Part shown: positions 19,944-30,693 of the stretch, piece by piece
Numbering within the stretch: the stretch's first letter is position 1
Layout: each line of letters begins with the position of its first letter
Assembly: GCA_903881665.1 (NCBI GenBank)
Contig: CAIRUC010000111.1
Location: 68,815-132,814, forward strand
Source: an uncultured Bacteroidota bacterium
GTDB lineage: Bacteria > Bacteroidota > Bacteroidia > AKYH767-A > OLB10
DNA: 64,000 bases
Direction: 5' to 3'
The notes under the pieces: model-generated
Told to the model about the DNA's origin: nothing
The model's database searches: none
The model's input: only the letters and a program-made list of their open reading frames with translations
Position numbers and translations under genes: made by a program

Positions 19944-19970
19944 CTTCATGCCATGAAGGCGTAGCATGAA
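19944..19970. repeat. REP-like compound palindrome
   Basis: cttcatg-c-catgaag (19944-19958) overlapping ttcatgc...gcatgaa (19945-19951/19964-19970): two mutually exclusive hairpins. Confidence 0.4.
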
Positions 19971-20093
19971 TAAAAGAATTAATTCATTTTAAAGTAAACG
20001 TTTAATGTTGTATAAAATGAGGGATGGAAGTTTGCGATTATTTTCTTTTAGGGGTATTTCTTTTCAAATAAAGTATTTCTTTAATTTTGACAA

Positions 20094-20771
20094 ATGATTC
20101 ACGAACTAATAAAAGCAGAAGAGAAGGCCCTACAGCTTTTTGCTGAAATAGAAATCAGAGGTTTTTTTGAGCCCGGCATTACTGAAAAGGATCTTAATGA
20201 CCGTGTTTTCGATCTGGCTGACGAGTTGTTTGGCATTAAAAAGTATTGGCACAAACGTATTGTGCGTGCAGGGAAAAACACGTTGCTTCCGTATCGTGAG
20301 AATCCCGAAAACCTGACTTTACGTGATGATGAAATTCTCTTTCTCGATTTCGGTCCTGTGTTCGACGAATGGGAAGCTGATTTCGGTCGTACTTATGTAA
20401 TCGGTAACGACTCTGATAAATTACAGTTGAAAAAAGATGTTGAGGATGCGTGGTATGAAGGGCAAAAATATTTTACAAAACATCAACATGAACTTACAGG
20501 GGCTTCTTTTTATAAATACACGCAAGAGTTGGCCATAAAGTATAAATGGGAGTTTGGGAATTTGCACTGCGGACATTTAGTCGGGAATTTTCCTCACGAA
20601 AGAATTTTGGGCGACGAAATCAATAATTATTTTCATCGTGATAACGACATCAAGGTTTCTGATTTAGATATACTGGGTCAACCAAGGTACTGGATTTACG
20701 AAATGCATCTTGTTAATCGTGAAAAGGAGATTGGAGCTTTTTTTGAACAGCTTGTTTCATCAATTGTTTAG
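20094..20771 (+). CDS. M24 family metallopeptidase
   Basis: LFLDFGPVFDEWEADFGRTYVIG, LHCGHLVGNFPHE; creatinase/aminopeptidase fold. Confidence 0.75.
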   Translation: MIHELIKAEEKALQLFAEIEIRGFFEPGITEKDLNDRVFDLADELFGIKKYWHKRIVRAGKNTLLPYRENPENLTLRDDEILFLDFGPVFDEWEADFGRTYVIGNDSDKLQLKKDVEDAWYEGQKYFTKHQHELTGASFYKYTQELAIKYKWEFGNLHCGHLVGNFPHERILGDEINNYFHRDNDIKVSDLDILGQPRYWIYEMHLVNREKEIGAFFEQLVSSIV

Positions 20772-20914
20772 TCTTAATGTTAATTACTTTAATATAGGAA
20801 TAATAATTAATTTATTTTTTTGATATTGATCAGCAATATGTTTAAGTAGTTTTACTTAAGTTATAGAAAATGGAAGGCCTAATTTACGACCTTTGCTTTT
20901 CAAAATAAAAGTGT

Positions 20915-21289
20915 ATGGTCGCTAAGCTAAATTCCATTTTTAATCATAAATGTCCTCAGTGTCTCGAAGGCGATATCTATCAAACTCAAAGTTCATATCA
21001 GTTAAAAGATATTGCTAAGATGAACCATTCTTGTCCGAAATGCGGACTAGATTTCGAGCGTGAGCCCGGTTATTATTACGGAGCAATGTATGTCAGCTAT
21101 GCGTTAACAGTAGCTATTGGCGTAAGTTTATTTGTAGCGGATATAGTATTGTTTTCTGAATTCAATACATGGTATTATATGCTTGCACTAACGCTGTTGC
21201 TTTTAGTATTATCACCATGGACATTCCGTACATCAAGAGTTATATGGCTTAACTTTTTCATAAAGTACAAGCCGGAGATGAAGAGGTAA
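20915..21289 (+). CDS. DUF983 family zinc-ribbon membrane protein
   Basis: CPQC...CPKCGLDFEREPGYYYGAMYVSYALT. Confidence 0.85.
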   Translation: MVAKLNSIFNHKCPQCLEGDIYQTQSSYQLKDIAKMNHSCPKCGLDFEREPGYYYGAMYVSYALTVAIGVSLFVADIVLFSEFNTWYYMLALTLLLLVLSPWTFRTSRVIWLNFFIKYKPEMKR

Positions 21290-21315
21290 ATATTTTAAGG
21301 TTAAAATCTTTGTTG

Positions 21316-21343
21316 AATAACGAAATAGAAACATTTCGTTATT
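21316..21343 (+). terminator. Hairpin/terminator downstream of DUF983 gene
   Basis: 11-bp perfect stem 21316-21326/21333-21343, 6-nt loop, T-rich tail. Confidence 0.6.
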
Positions 21344-21348
21344 ATTTA

Positions 21349-21724
21349 TTTGCAGTGAGCATGATGAATCAGAATTAGAATTTCCAGAAATTAGAATATG
21401 ATTATTATAAGACTCAATGTTGAAAATGTTTTCAATTTTATTTCATCCAAATGTTTTGTTCCAAATAATATTTAATGAATCATCAAAAGCATTAATCCAA
21501 ATATCCGCAAAGGTTGACGTGCAATTTGGATCTGATTTGTCAAATTCCGCAATTGGACAATTACTAGTGCCAGCCATGTAATTTGTGTTGTTTATTCTTG
21601 CAGTTAATGAAGGGTATTCTCTGTTGGATGTCCCAAATGACTTGTCATTAATGTAGTGAAAAGACTGGGCATTAATTTGGATAGATAGGCAAAAAAGGAA
21701 TGCCGTTATGAGGGTGTTTTTTAT
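21349..21724 (-). pseudogene. Decayed secreted repeat-protein gene
   Basis: Reverse strand (I)KNTLITAFLFCLSIQINAQSFHYINDKSFG...NIIWNKTFG*NKIENIFNIESYNNHILISGNSNSDSSCSLQI; ATA where ATG is expected, and in-frame TGA at 21443-21445. Confidence 0.55.
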
Positions 21725-21744
21725 GATATGGTGATTTGAAAAGG

Positions 21745-21772
21745 CAGCAAGAAGATTTTTATCTTCTTGCTG
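21745..21772. other. Perfect 12-bp hairpin with 4-nt loop
   Basis: cagcaagaagat (21745-21756) tttt atcttcttgctg (21761-21772). Confidence 0.8.
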
Positions 21773-21795
21773 TCAGTGAAATTTAGATTATTGAT

Positions 21796-21900
21796 TTAGA
21801 AGATATTTGTTCGATACAAAGGAGCCGCTTGTAATGCATAGATATTAAGAAATAAAAGCGCACTAATTAGAATTGTGATTTTATTTAAAAGTGATTTCAA
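21796..21900 (-). CDS. Candidate tiny secreted peptide or signal-peptide remnant (34 aa)
   Basis: TTG start; LKSLLNKITILISALLFLNIYALQAAPLYRTNIF*; hairpin 24 nt downstream. Confidence 0.3.
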   Translation of the reverse strand: MKSLLNKITILISALLFLNIYALQAAPLYRTNIF

Positions 21901-22201
21901 ATTGTAAAGTGTATAGGTTAAAAGAACTTATTAAAACATCATATTTAGGGCTGAATAGAAAAGCAACCATAACCCGTTAATGAGGATTTGTAGGTACAGT
22001 AGATGAGAAGTAGTTTAACTAAAAAGTGCATGATTAATTAAATTGGATATTAATTTAAAAAACGTTATTTGCCAATAATTAAAATTAAAGGTTTGCAATA
22101 TATTCCAATTTTCAGATTGCTTTCTAAAAAGTGCAATCTATTGGGCTTTTTCGGGTGGTTTTTTTCAAGGTTTTAACCTTACTTTATTTTGAAACCATTC
22201 T

Positions 22202-23188
22202 CTATAAAAAATTGCTAATCTCTTTTATGGTTTCACTTAAGGCAGTGTATTTAAATCCTGTATCAACAACTATTTTATTTCCTGAATAGGTCCGTTGTTG
22301 ATGAGCTGAATAAGCAGTTTCTTTTGTGATAAAAGGCGTATTGCCAGTGACTAAACTTCGCATTTTTTCGATACGCCAAACGATAGCTGAAAACCATGGG
22401 TTAACCTTTATTTTCGGCGCTTTTATATTTGCCGATTCAGTAATCATCGTAAATAAATTGCGATAGCTTATGTTTTCTGAATTCAAAATATATCGTTCGC
22501 CAAATTTTTTATTTTCAGTAAGACTAATGATAGCTCGTGACACATCGGCAACGTCAACAAACCCGCTTACTCCTTCAGTGAAAAAAGGGAATCCGTTTTT
22601 TACTATTTTAATTAATTCTGAGCTTCCTGAATTTCCATTGCCTGGACCAAGAATTATACTTGGGTTAACTATCACCACAGGAAGTCCTTCAGCAGCAGCT
22701 CTCCATACCTCCCTTTCCCCTCCATATTTACTAATGGCATAATTCGAATTATGCTTACCAGGAATCCAATCACTATGTTCATCGAGCATTGAATTTCCAG
22801 GCGCACGCCCTAATGTGGCTACAGAACTAACATGAGTAAATGATTTGAAATTGGGAAGGGTGAGCGCTAAATTAACTAGGTTGGCTGTTCCTTCAATGTT
22901 AACTTGATCCATCCAATTAGCCATTCTTGGATCAAATGAAATGATGCCTGCACAATGATAAATAATGGTCACCCCATCTGTTGCTTTCTCTAGCGATCCT
23001 AAGTCGAGTAGATCTGCTTCTATCCATTCAACAAGGTAACGCAATTCTGTTGTTGAGGAGGTGTAAGACTCAAAATTGCTTTTATTGCTACTTGTTCTGC
23101 AAAGGGCACGAACTCTTTTCCCAGCTCTAGTAAGATCGTACAATAAGCGGGAACCTACTAATCCTGTCGCTCCGGTAACTAGTATCAT
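22202..23188 (-). CDS. NAD-dependent epimerase/dehydratase (extended SDR) family protein
   Basis: MILVTGATGLVGSRLLYDL, YAISKYGGE. Confidence 0.85.
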   Translation of the reverse strand: MILVTGATGLVGSRLLYDLTRAGKRVRALCRTSSNKSNFESYTSSTTELRYLVEWIEADLLDLGSLEKATDGVTIIYHCAGIISFDPRMANWMDQVNIEGTANLVNLALTLPNFKSFTHVSSVATLGRAPGNSMLDEHSDWIPGKHNSNYAISKYGGEREVWRAAAEGLPVVIVNPSIILGPGNGNSGSSELIKIVKNGFPFFTEGVSGFVDVADVSRAIISLTENKKFGERYILNSENISYRNLFTMITESANIKAPKIKVNPWFSAIVWRIEKMRSLVTGNTPFITKETAYSAHQQRTYSGNKIVVDTGFKYTALSETIKEISNFL

Positions 23189-23512
23189 AAGCTACAAAAA
23201 TCAGTTAATTTTAGGATATAACCTAAAAGGACGGGCAGAATGACTTAACGAGCGAATGAGAGATAGAATGTCTGAATGGTGGACGTGGACAAAATTCTCT
23301 TAAATCCACGTCTTGTCGTTTACTACGAGATGCGTGTTAGCCTCATCGGGGCGAATCTGTGTTCTTCTATTATCAGGTTCTATGTAAACTATGTATTCGT
23401 TAAAGCTTGAGCATCGGCTTATTGCCCTGTGTAAATCATAATTAACCACCCAAATTATAATAATCAGCGGCCAATTTTCTATGCGCAATCCCAAGCAAAA
23501 TTCAAAATTCGT

Positions 23513-23520
23513 TACATTTG
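23513..23520 (+). promoter_or_regulatory. Bacteroidota-type -7 box (TACATTTG) upstream of tyrS
   Basis: TACATTTG 5 bp before the tyrS ATG. Confidence 0.45.
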
Positions 23521-23524
23521 TACC

Positions 23525-24814
23525 ATGAGTAATAAATTGAATTTTATAGAAGAACTGCAATGGAGAGGCATGATACACGATGTAATGCCTGGCACAGCAG
23601 AACAGTTTGCAAAAGAAATGACAACGGCTTATGTAGGATTCGATCCAACTGCTGATTCGCTGCACGTTGGAAACTTAGTGCCGATTATGTTACTAAAGCA
23701 TTTGCAAGTTAACGGACATAAGCCAATTGCATTGGTGGGTGGCGCTACGGGAATCGTAGGCGATCCTTCGGGAAAGAAAGAAGAGCGCAAGCAATTAAAG
23801 GAAGAAGTGTTGCAGCATAACGTAACGTGTATCCGTCAACAGCTTTCTAAATTTTTAGATTTTGAAAACGGTACTAACAAAGCCATCATGACCAACAACT
23901 ACGATTGGTTTAAGGAGTTTAGTTTATTAGGCTTTCTTCGCGATGTAGGAAAGCATATTACGGTGAGCTATATGATGTCGAAGGACAGCGTACAAAATCG
24001 TTTAGAAACAGGAATATCGTTTACCGAATTCAGTTATCAGTTAATTCAGGGCTACGATTTTTATTACTTGAATAAAAACATGAATGCGAAAGTGCAGATG
24101 GGTGGTTCTGATCAGTGGGGAAACATTACTACTGGAACAGAATTAATTCGTCGCATGGAAGGTGGTGAAGCCTTTGCCCTGACTTGTCCACTGATTACTA
24201 AAGCCGATGGAAGTAAATTCGGTAAGAGCGAAAGTGGAAACGTTTGGCTCGATGCGAAGCTTACATCACCCTATAAATTCCTCCAATTTTGGTTAAATGC
24301 TTCTGATGCAGATGCAGGAAAATATATTCGTATATTTACTTTGTTAGGAAGAGAAGAAATTGAACAACTAGAAGCAGAACATGCAGCTGCTCCTCATTTA
24401 CGCATTTTACAAAAAGCATTAGCAAAAGAAGTAACGATTATTGTACACTCTGAAGAAGCATGGCAAGGTGCTGTAGATGCCTCTGATATTTTATTTGGCA
24501 ACGCGCCAACGGATGCATTACAAAAGTTAGATGAAGACACCTTGTTGAGTGTTTTTGAAGGAGTTCCTCAAGTAAAAATTCAACGAAGCGAACTAGAAAC
24601 GGGAATTAACTTAGTTGATTTGTTATCCGAAAAAACAGGAGTGTTTTCTTCGAAAGGCGAAGCACGAAAAATGATTCAGGCCGGAGGCGTGAGTATCAAT
24701 AAAGAGAAGATGCCCGATCCTCTTTTTAACGCCAATGCGGGAATGTTGTTAAATAATAAATACCTGCTAGTACAAAAAGGAAAGAAAAATTACTTCCTGC
24801 TAATAGCAGAATAA
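23525..24814 (+). CDS. tyrS: Tyrosyl-tRNA synthetase
   Basis: [42 protein letters not shown]-terminal S4-like domain. Confidence 0.96.
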   Translation: MSNKLNFIEELQWRGMIHDVMPGTAEQFAKEMTTAYVGFDPTADSLHVGNLVPIMLLKHLQVNGHKPIALVGGATGIVGDPSGKKEERKQLKEEVLQHNVTCIRQQLSKFLDFENGTNKAIMTNNYDWFKEFSLLGFLRDVGKHITVSYMMSKDSVQNRLETGISFTEFSYQLIQGYDFYYLNKNMNAKVQMGGSDQWGNITTGTELIRRMEGGEAFALTCPLITKADGSKFGKSESGNVWLDAKLTSPYKFLQFWLNASDADAGKYIRIFTLLGREEIEQLEAEHAAAPHLRILQKALAKEVTIIVHSEEAWQGAVDASDILFGNAPTDALQKLDEDTLLSVFEGVPQVKIQRSELETGINLVDLLSEKTGVFSSKGEARKMIQAGGVSINKEKMPDPLFNANAGMLLNNKYLLVQKGKKNYFLLIAE

Positions 24815-24849
24815 AAAAGTGGCTGTCGATTACCGATAGCCACTTTTTT
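24813..24849. terminator. Bidirectional terminator
   Basis: 12-bp stem aaaaaagtggct/agccactttttt. Confidence 0.85.
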
Positions 24850-24923
24850 GTGAATTATTTTCAAACACTCATTTTATGAGCTTTGTTCCTCGTTTTCGAA
24901 TTTCAAAATTGTCTATTTTCAAA

Positions 24924-25130
24924 TTATAGATCCTTCTTCTTATTCCAAAGAAAGAAAAATCCAACTCCCAATATGATCGCTATTGCAAACGAAAAATTTG
25001 TAATAAGCATTACTTGATCGTTGGCTGTTAATGGCGCTCCTCCTCTTTTTAATTTTAAAATGAAGAAAGATAAAATAGATCCTGTTAATACGGATATAAC
25101 GATGATGGTAACTCTTCGCTTGTTTGACAT
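24924..25130 (-). CDS. Small two-TM membrane protein
   Basis: MSNKRRVTIIVISVLTGSILSFFILKLKRGG...NFSFAIAIILGVGFFFLWNKKKDL. Confidence 0.5.
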   Translation of the reverse strand: MSNKRRVTIIVISVLTGSILSFFILKLKRGGAPLTANDQVMLITNFSFAIAIILGVGFFFLWNKKKDL

Positions 25131-25188
25131 GCAACAAAGATAATTCACATATTGATTTATCCGATATTTGCAGCAAGAATTTTATTTC

Positions 25189-27231
25189 ATGAACGTACCT
25201 AAAGATCCTAATGCTTTAATTGATTCGTTAAGCCCGTACTTGCTGCAACATGCTTATAATCCCGTAAAGTGGATGCCATGGGGCGAGAAGGCATTCACTG
25301 AGGCTGATGCTTCAGGGAAACTCATGATCATTAGTATCGGTTATTCGGCTTGCCATTGGTGTCATGTGATGGAACATGAAAGCTTCGAAGATGAAGAGGT
25401 AGCTGTTGTAATGAACAAGCATTACGTTTGTGTTAAGGTCGATCGCGAGGAACGTCCCGATATCGACAAGATTTACATGGATGCCGTTCAGCTGATGACA
25501 GGAAAAGGTGGCTGGCCGCTGAATTGTATCATCTTGCCTGACGGTCGCCCTATTTATGGGGGAACTTATTTCCCAAAGGATCAATGGCGAAATGTTTTAT
25601 TGCAAATTGCTGCATTTTATAAGAATGATCCAGCGAAATGCAACGAATATGCAGATGAGTTAACGCAAGGTGTTCGAAGAGTAGAGGTGCTCAATCCGAA
25701 TGCTGAGAAAACGTTACTTTCTTCTCCCGATTGGAACGATGTTTTTTTGCGATGGTCGGCGAATTTCGATGAACACGATGGTGGTCCGAATCGTTTTCCT
25801 AAATTTCCCATGCCAGCTTCCTATGAGTTTTTGCTAAATTACGTTTATCATTCAAAAAATTCTCTTGCAGGTGAGCATGTTCAGCTAACACTGAAGAAAA
25901 TGGGCTATGGAGGAATCTATGATCAGATTGGAGGTGGGTTTACGCGTTATAGTACCGATATGTTGTGGAAGGTTCCTCATTTCGAGAAGATGTTATACGA
26001 TAACGGCCAGTTACTTTCGTTGTACGCTAATGCGTATCTACATTTTAAAGATCCGCTCTATAAAGAAATTGTGAATACTGTTTTTTCATTTGTAATGCGA
26101 GAAATGACTTCCCTTAATAAAGGTTTTTATGCTGCACTGGATGCAGATAGTGAAGGAGTGGAGGGAAAGTTTTATACGTGGACAAAAAAAGAACTAACGG
26201 ATTGCCTTACCGAAAATGATGCATTATTCATAAGTGATTATTATAATTTCAACGAAAGCGGTTATTGGGAAAATAATGTATATATTCCTTTGCGTCATGA
26301 AGATGATGATGTAATCGCATTGCGATATGGTGTTTCTGCGGATGAATTAAAAGAAAAGGTAACTGCATTGCGGAATATTCTCTTGTTAGAAAGGGAGAAG
26401 CGCGTTCGACCGGGATTAGATTATAAAATTATAACCGGTTGGAATGCACTAATGATTAAAGGACTTGCAGATTCATTTGTTGCATTAAATGATCGTGTTT
26501 TTTTGGCTGCTGCTTATCATGCAATTTCATTCATTAAAGAATATCTTACGGATTCAGTAGGAGGGCTATATCATTCTTGCGTTGATGGCGTAGTGGAAGC
26601 AAAGCAACAACAAAAGGGATATGCTTTTCTCGATGATTATAGTTTGTTAATTGAAGCGTATATTAGTTTGTATCAGGCAGATTTTGATGAGGCACATTTA
26701 ATAGAAGCAAAACGGTTAACAGAGTTGGTGAAGGAATTGTTTGAAGACTCAACCACTAAGCTTTTTTATTTTACGCCTAAAAATGGCGAAACTTTAATTG
26801 CTCGTAAGATGGAACTGCAAGACAATGTAATTTCTTCTTCAAATGCGGTAATGGCAACCAATCTTTTTTACTTGTCAAGATATTTTGGAGAACCGAATTA
26901 TGAAAATCAAGCGTTAGCTATGATTACTGGAATTCAAAAAGAAATTGTGTCTGCCACACCTTGGTATTCAAAGTGGGCTCAATTGTTCATGAATTATACG
27001 TCCTCGTTCTATGAAGTGGTGGTTTGCGGCGACGAAGCTCTTGTTTGGATCGATGAGTTGCGTAAAAACTATCGCCCCAACGTCTTGTTAGCAATTTCCA
27101 GAAAAGGAAGTGAATTGCCACTCACCGAAGGGCGATTTACAGACAGTAAAACAGTTGCGTTCGTTTGTAAAGATAAAGTTTGTTCATTGCCGGTAAATTC
27201 GCCTGCAGAAGTACTTCAATTATTAAGCTGA
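25189..27231 (+). CDS. Thioredoxin-domain protein, YyaL/DUF255 (SPATA20-like) family
   Basis: [55 protein letters not shown] at 25189 preferred over TTG at 25168. Confidence 0.93.
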   Translation: MNVPKDPNALIDSLSPYLLQHAYNPVKWMPWGEKAFTEADASGKLMIISIGYSACHWCHVMEHESFEDEEVAVVMNKHYVCVKVDREERPDIDKIYMDAVQLMTGKGGWPLNCIILPDGRPIYGGTYFPKDQWRNVLLQIAAFYKNDPAKCNEYADELTQGVRRVEVLNPNAEKTLLSSPDWNDVFLRWSANFDEHDGGPNRFPKFPMPASYEFLLNYVYHSKNSLAGEHVQLTLKKMGYGGIYDQIGGGFTRYSTDMLWKVPHFEKMLYDNGQLLSLYANAYLHFKDPLYKEIVNTVFSFVMREMTSLNKGFYAALDADSEGVEGKFYTWTKKELTDCLTENDALFISDYYNFNESGYWENNVYIPLRHEDDDVIALRYGVSADELKEKVTALRNILLLEREKRVRPGLDYKIITGWNALMIKGLADSFVALNDRVFLAAAYHAISFIKEYLTDSVGGLYHSCVDGVVEAKQQQKGYAFLDDYSLLIEAYISLYQADFDEAHLIEAKRLTELVKELFEDSTTKLFYFTPKNGETLIARKMELQDNVISSSNAVMATNLFYLSRYFGEPNYENQALAMITGIQKEIVSATPWYSKWAQLFMNYTSSFYEVVVCGDEALVWIDELRKNYRPNVLLAISRKGSELPLTEGRFTDSKTVAFVCKDKVCSLPVNSPAEVLQLLS

Positions 27232-27314
27232 TAGTTAAAATCGTACATTTGAACTTTAAACTGGTAACGAAGTAGGCTGCCGTCAACAAATATTAAGAAT
27301 CAAAAAACAGTAAC

Positions 27315-29363
27315 ATGAAAAAACTGCTATTAGCAGCAACAGGAATCACTTTAATGATGGCGTCCTGTTCTCGGCCGGCAACAGAAACAAAAAAAGAAGT
27401 TGCACCTAAAGATCCATTATTGGAGAATATGGATACAACGGTAAATCCTTCCGACGATTTCTTTTTGTATAGTTGTGGTGGATGGATTAAGAAAAATCCA
27501 ATTCCTGGTAATGAAAAAAGCTTTGGTATTTGGAGCTTAGTTATGAATGAAACCTATACTCGCATGAAGAAGATTAGCGAAGAGGCGGCAAATTCAAACG
27601 GTGCAGCTGGTTCGGCCGAACAAAAAATTGGTGATTTTTATACTGCGGGGATGGATACCGTTAATATTGATAAAATGGGAATCACTCCTTTAAATGGAGA
27701 GATTTCAAAGATTAACGGAATCAATAATCAAGCATCGTTGTTGTCGGTGCTGGCGGCCATGCATACGTATGGTGTAAATCCTTTATTCTCTTCGTATGTG
27801 ATGCAGGATGAAAAAAACTCTGAAAAGCAAATGTTGCATTTGTATCAAGGAGGAATTGGATTGCCTGATCGCGATTATTATTTTAATACTGATTCCCGAA
27901 CAATAAATATTCGTGCTGAATATTCACTTCACGTTCGTAATATGTTTATGTTGATGGGTGAAGATTCTGCAACAGCAACAAAGAATAGTACGAAAGTTTT
28001 AGCAATTGAAACAACATTGGCAAAATCTTCGAGAAAGCTAGAAGATTTGCGCGACCCCTATCGTAATTATAAAAAGGTAACGGTAGCTGAAATGAAAGAT
28101 ATTACTCCTTCAATAGATTGGTCTTCTATGTTTCAAGCGATGCATTTAGGAAATGTTGATTCTGTAATTGTGGGGCAACCTGAATTTTATAAAGAAGTAG
28201 ATAAGTCGTTGAGAAAAGTAAGTCTCGAAGACTGGAAGGTGTATTTACGTTGGAATCTCGTGAATACTTTCGCAACGTATTTAAGTAAGCCTTTCGAAAA
28301 AGAGCATTTTAATTTTTTTAGCACCGTAATGAATGGAGTAAAAGTGCAACGTGCGCGTTATAAAAGAGTGTTAGATGAAGAAGAGCAGGCAATGGGCGAT
28401 ATGCTCGGACAATTATACGTGAAAAAATTTGTTTCGCCAGCAGTAAAAAAACGTTATCAAGATTTAACAAATAATATTATTCAAGCTTACCGTGAACGTA
28501 TTCATGATTTAACATGGATGAGTGATTCAACAAAAGCTAAAGCATTAGTAAAATTAAATAGTATTACCACGAAAGTGGCTTATCCTGATAAATGGAAAGA
28601 CTATACGGCATTAAATATTAATCGCAGTTCATTTGTGATGAATGTGCTAAATGCAAATGTTTGGTCGCATGATTATATGGCTAGTAAATTAGGTAAGCCA
28701 GTTGATCGTACCGAATGGGATATGACCCCTCAAACGTATAATGCATATTATAATCCTTCTAATAACGAAATCGTTTTGCCTGCTGCTATTTTTATTATTC
28801 CGGGTATGGAAGATACACTTGCAGATGATGCTATTATTTATGGTTATGCTGGAGCATCAACTATCGGACATGAAATTACGCATGGTTTCGATGATCAAGG
28901 TCGTCAGTTTGATGAAAAAGGGAATCTGAAAAACTGGTGGACAGCAAACGATGAAAAGGAATTTAGCAAACGCTCAGATTTGATCGTTCGTCAATTTAAT
29001 GCATTCAAAGTATTAGATAGCTTACATGTAAATGGATCGGCAACACAAGGTGAGAATATTGCCGATCTAGGTGGAGTCGTATTAGGTTATCAAGCTTTCA
29101 AAAAAACAGAGCAATATAAATCAGGTAAAAAGATCAACGGATTAACACCTGATCAACGTTATTTTTTAGGATATGCTTTGTCATGGGTAGGGAAAATGCG
29201 AGACGAAACTTTAGCCAATCGCTTAATGACCGATGTTCATGCGCCAAACTTCCTACGTATCAACGGGCCAATGGCCAATATTCCTGAGTTTTATAAGGCC
29301 TTCGGAATAAAAGAAGGAAGTGCCATGCATCAATCTGATAGTTTAAGAGTGAATATCTGGTAG
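27315..29363 (+). CDS. M13 family metallopeptidase (neprilysin/PepO-like) lipoprotein
   Basis: Lipobox MMASCS; NAYYNPSNNEIVLPA, GHEITHGFDDQGRQFDEKGN, GENIADLGG. Confidence 0.95.
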   Translation: MKKLLLAATGITLMMASCSRPATETKKEVAPKDPLLENMDTTVNPSDDFFLYSCGGWIKKNPIPGNEKSFGIWSLVMNETYTRMKKISEEAANSNGAAGSAEQKIGDFYTAGMDTVNIDKMGITPLNGEISKINGINNQASLLSVLAAMHTYGVNPLFSSYVMQDEKNSEKQMLHLYQGGIGLPDRDYYFNTDSRTINIRAEYSLHVRNMFMLMGEDSATATKNSTKVLAIETTLAKSSRKLEDLRDPYRNYKKVTVAEMKDITPSIDWSSMFQAMHLGNVDSVIVGQPEFYKEVDKSLRKVSLEDWKVYLRWNLVNTFATYLSKPFEKEHFNFFSTVMNGVKVQRARYKRVLDEEEQAMGDMLGQLYVKKFVSPAVKKRYQDLTNNIIQAYRERIHDLTWMSDSTKAKALVKLNSITTKVAYPDKWKDYTALNINRSSFVMNVLNANVWSHDYMASKLGKPVDRTEWDMTPQTYNAYYNPSNNEIVLPAAIFIIPGMEDTLADDAIIYGYAGASTIGHEITHGFDDQGRQFDEKGNLKNWWTANDEKEFSKRSDLIVRQFNAFKVLDSLHVNGSATQGENIADLGGVVLGYQAFKKTEQYKSGKKINGLTPDQRYFLGYALSWVGKMRDETLANRLMTDVHAPNFLRINGPMANIPEFYKAFGIKEGSAMHQSDSLRVNIW

Positions 29364-29383
29364 TTTTATTAAACTAAACTATG

Positions 29384-29414
29384 AAAAGCCTTTCGATAAA
29401 ATCGGAAGGCTTTT
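29384..29414 (+). terminator. Rho-independent terminator
   Basis: aaaagcctttcgat aaa atcggaaggctttt hairpin with T-run. Confidence 0.85.
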
Positions 29415-29698
29415 TTGTTGAATTAAGTAGAGGTATTCGGATGACTATTAACTAAAGATAAAATTGAATGAGATAAAAAATTAATTTAATTTAAGGCGTT
29501 CGTTTGATGCTTGAAATTTGCGATAATCATTTGAAAGAGTTGGCTGCTTTTTTTAGTTCCTTAGTGATTCAGAGGAAATCAAGCTCATTTTCATGTTATA
29601 TATCATAATCTCATTAAATAATTTCAATATTTATCATTCGCCGACTTGTAAGTGCAGATTATAATGCGCAATTTTACAAAACATTAAACTTATACAAA

Positions 29699-30619
29699 AT
29701 GACATTAATTATCCTGTTTTTATTCTTAGCGCTTATTGTATTGGGCGTTAAAACAGTTCAGCAAGGCAATATTGCCGTTGTTACTGTGTTTGGAAAGTAT
29801 AAACGAATACTTTCTCCCGGATTGAATTTTACGATCCCGATTGTTGAATTAATTTTTAAACGTATTTCAACACAAAATCGGTCGGTAGAACTCGAATTTC
29901 AAGCTGTGACCATCGATCAAGCAAATGTGTATTTTAAATCGATGATTTTGTTTTCTGTAATCGATAACGAAGAGGAAACGATTAAAAAAGTGGCGTTCAA
30001 ATTTATCGATGAAAAAAACTTGATGCAAGCTTTAATCCGTACTATCGAGGGCAATATTCGTGCTTTCGTTGCTACAAAAAAGCAATCTGAAGTATTAAGT
30101 TTACGTCGTGAAATTGTAGATCACGTAAAAGAACAAATTGATAATGTAATTGAAGAATGGGGTTATCATCTTCAAGATCTACAGGTAAATGATATTACAT
30201 TTGATGAGGCCGTTATGCATTCAATGAGTAAGGTGGTGGCTTCTAATAATCTTAAAGCCGCAGCCGAAAACGAAGGCCAAGCATTATTAATTACGAAAAC
30301 GAAGGCAGCCGAAGCAGAAGGAAATGCAATTAAAATTTCTGCGCAGGCAGAAAGAGAAGCAGCTCAGTTACGCGGTCAAGGAGTGGCCCTATTTAGAGAA
30401 GAAGTAGCAAAGGGAATGCAGAATGCTGCGAGAGAAATGCAGCAAGCTAATCTCGATACATCAATGATTATGTTTTCTATGTGGACAGAAGCGATTAAGA
30501 ACTTTGCCGAATATGGAAAAGGAAATGTGATTTTCCTCGACGGTTCGCCGGATGGAATGCAAAAAATAATGCGCCAAATGATGGGGATGGATAATTTGTT
30601 GAAGGAAGACAAGAAATAA
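29699..30619 (+). CDS. SPFH/band 7 domain protein (slipin/prohibitin family)
   Basis: VKTVQQGNIAVVTVFGKYKRILSPGLNFTIPIVE; Ala/Glu-rich coiled coil. Confidence 0.88.
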   Translation: MTLIILFLFLALIVLGVKTVQQGNIAVVTVFGKYKRILSPGLNFTIPIVELIFKRISTQNRSVELEFQAVTIDQANVYFKSMILFSVIDNEEETIKKVAFKFIDEKNLMQALIRTIEGNIRAFVATKKQSEVLSLRREIVDHVKEQIDNVIEEWGYHLQDLQVNDITFDEAVMHSMSKVVASNNLKAAAENEGQALLITKTKAAEAEGNAIKISAQAEREAAQLRGQGVALFREEVAKGMQNAAREMQQANLDTSMIMFSMWTEAIKNFAEYGKGNVIFLDGSPDGMQKIMRQMMGMDNLLKEDKK

Positions 30620-30634
30620 CGAATATTAAATTTT

Positions 30635-30668
30635 AAAGGCCGCTCAATTATTTTGAACGGCCTTTTTT
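30635..30668. terminator. Terminator between convergent genes
   Basis: aaaggccg/cggccttt with T-run. Confidence 0.75.
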
Positions 30669-30693
30669 TTTAAATTAATTTTAGTGATTGCGT

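Noticed and set aside
21443-21445. In-frame TGA considered as selenocysteine or stop-codon recoding
   Set aside because: Other genes in the window (e.g. the YyaL-like gene, ending TGA) use TGA as stop, the start codon is also lost, and no SECIS-like context is evident; a pseudogene is simpler.
22019-22136. Short direct repeat ctaaaaagtgca (two copies ~106 bp apart)
   Set aside because: Only 12 bp in AT-rich sequence; no array structure, not CRISPR or an integration site.
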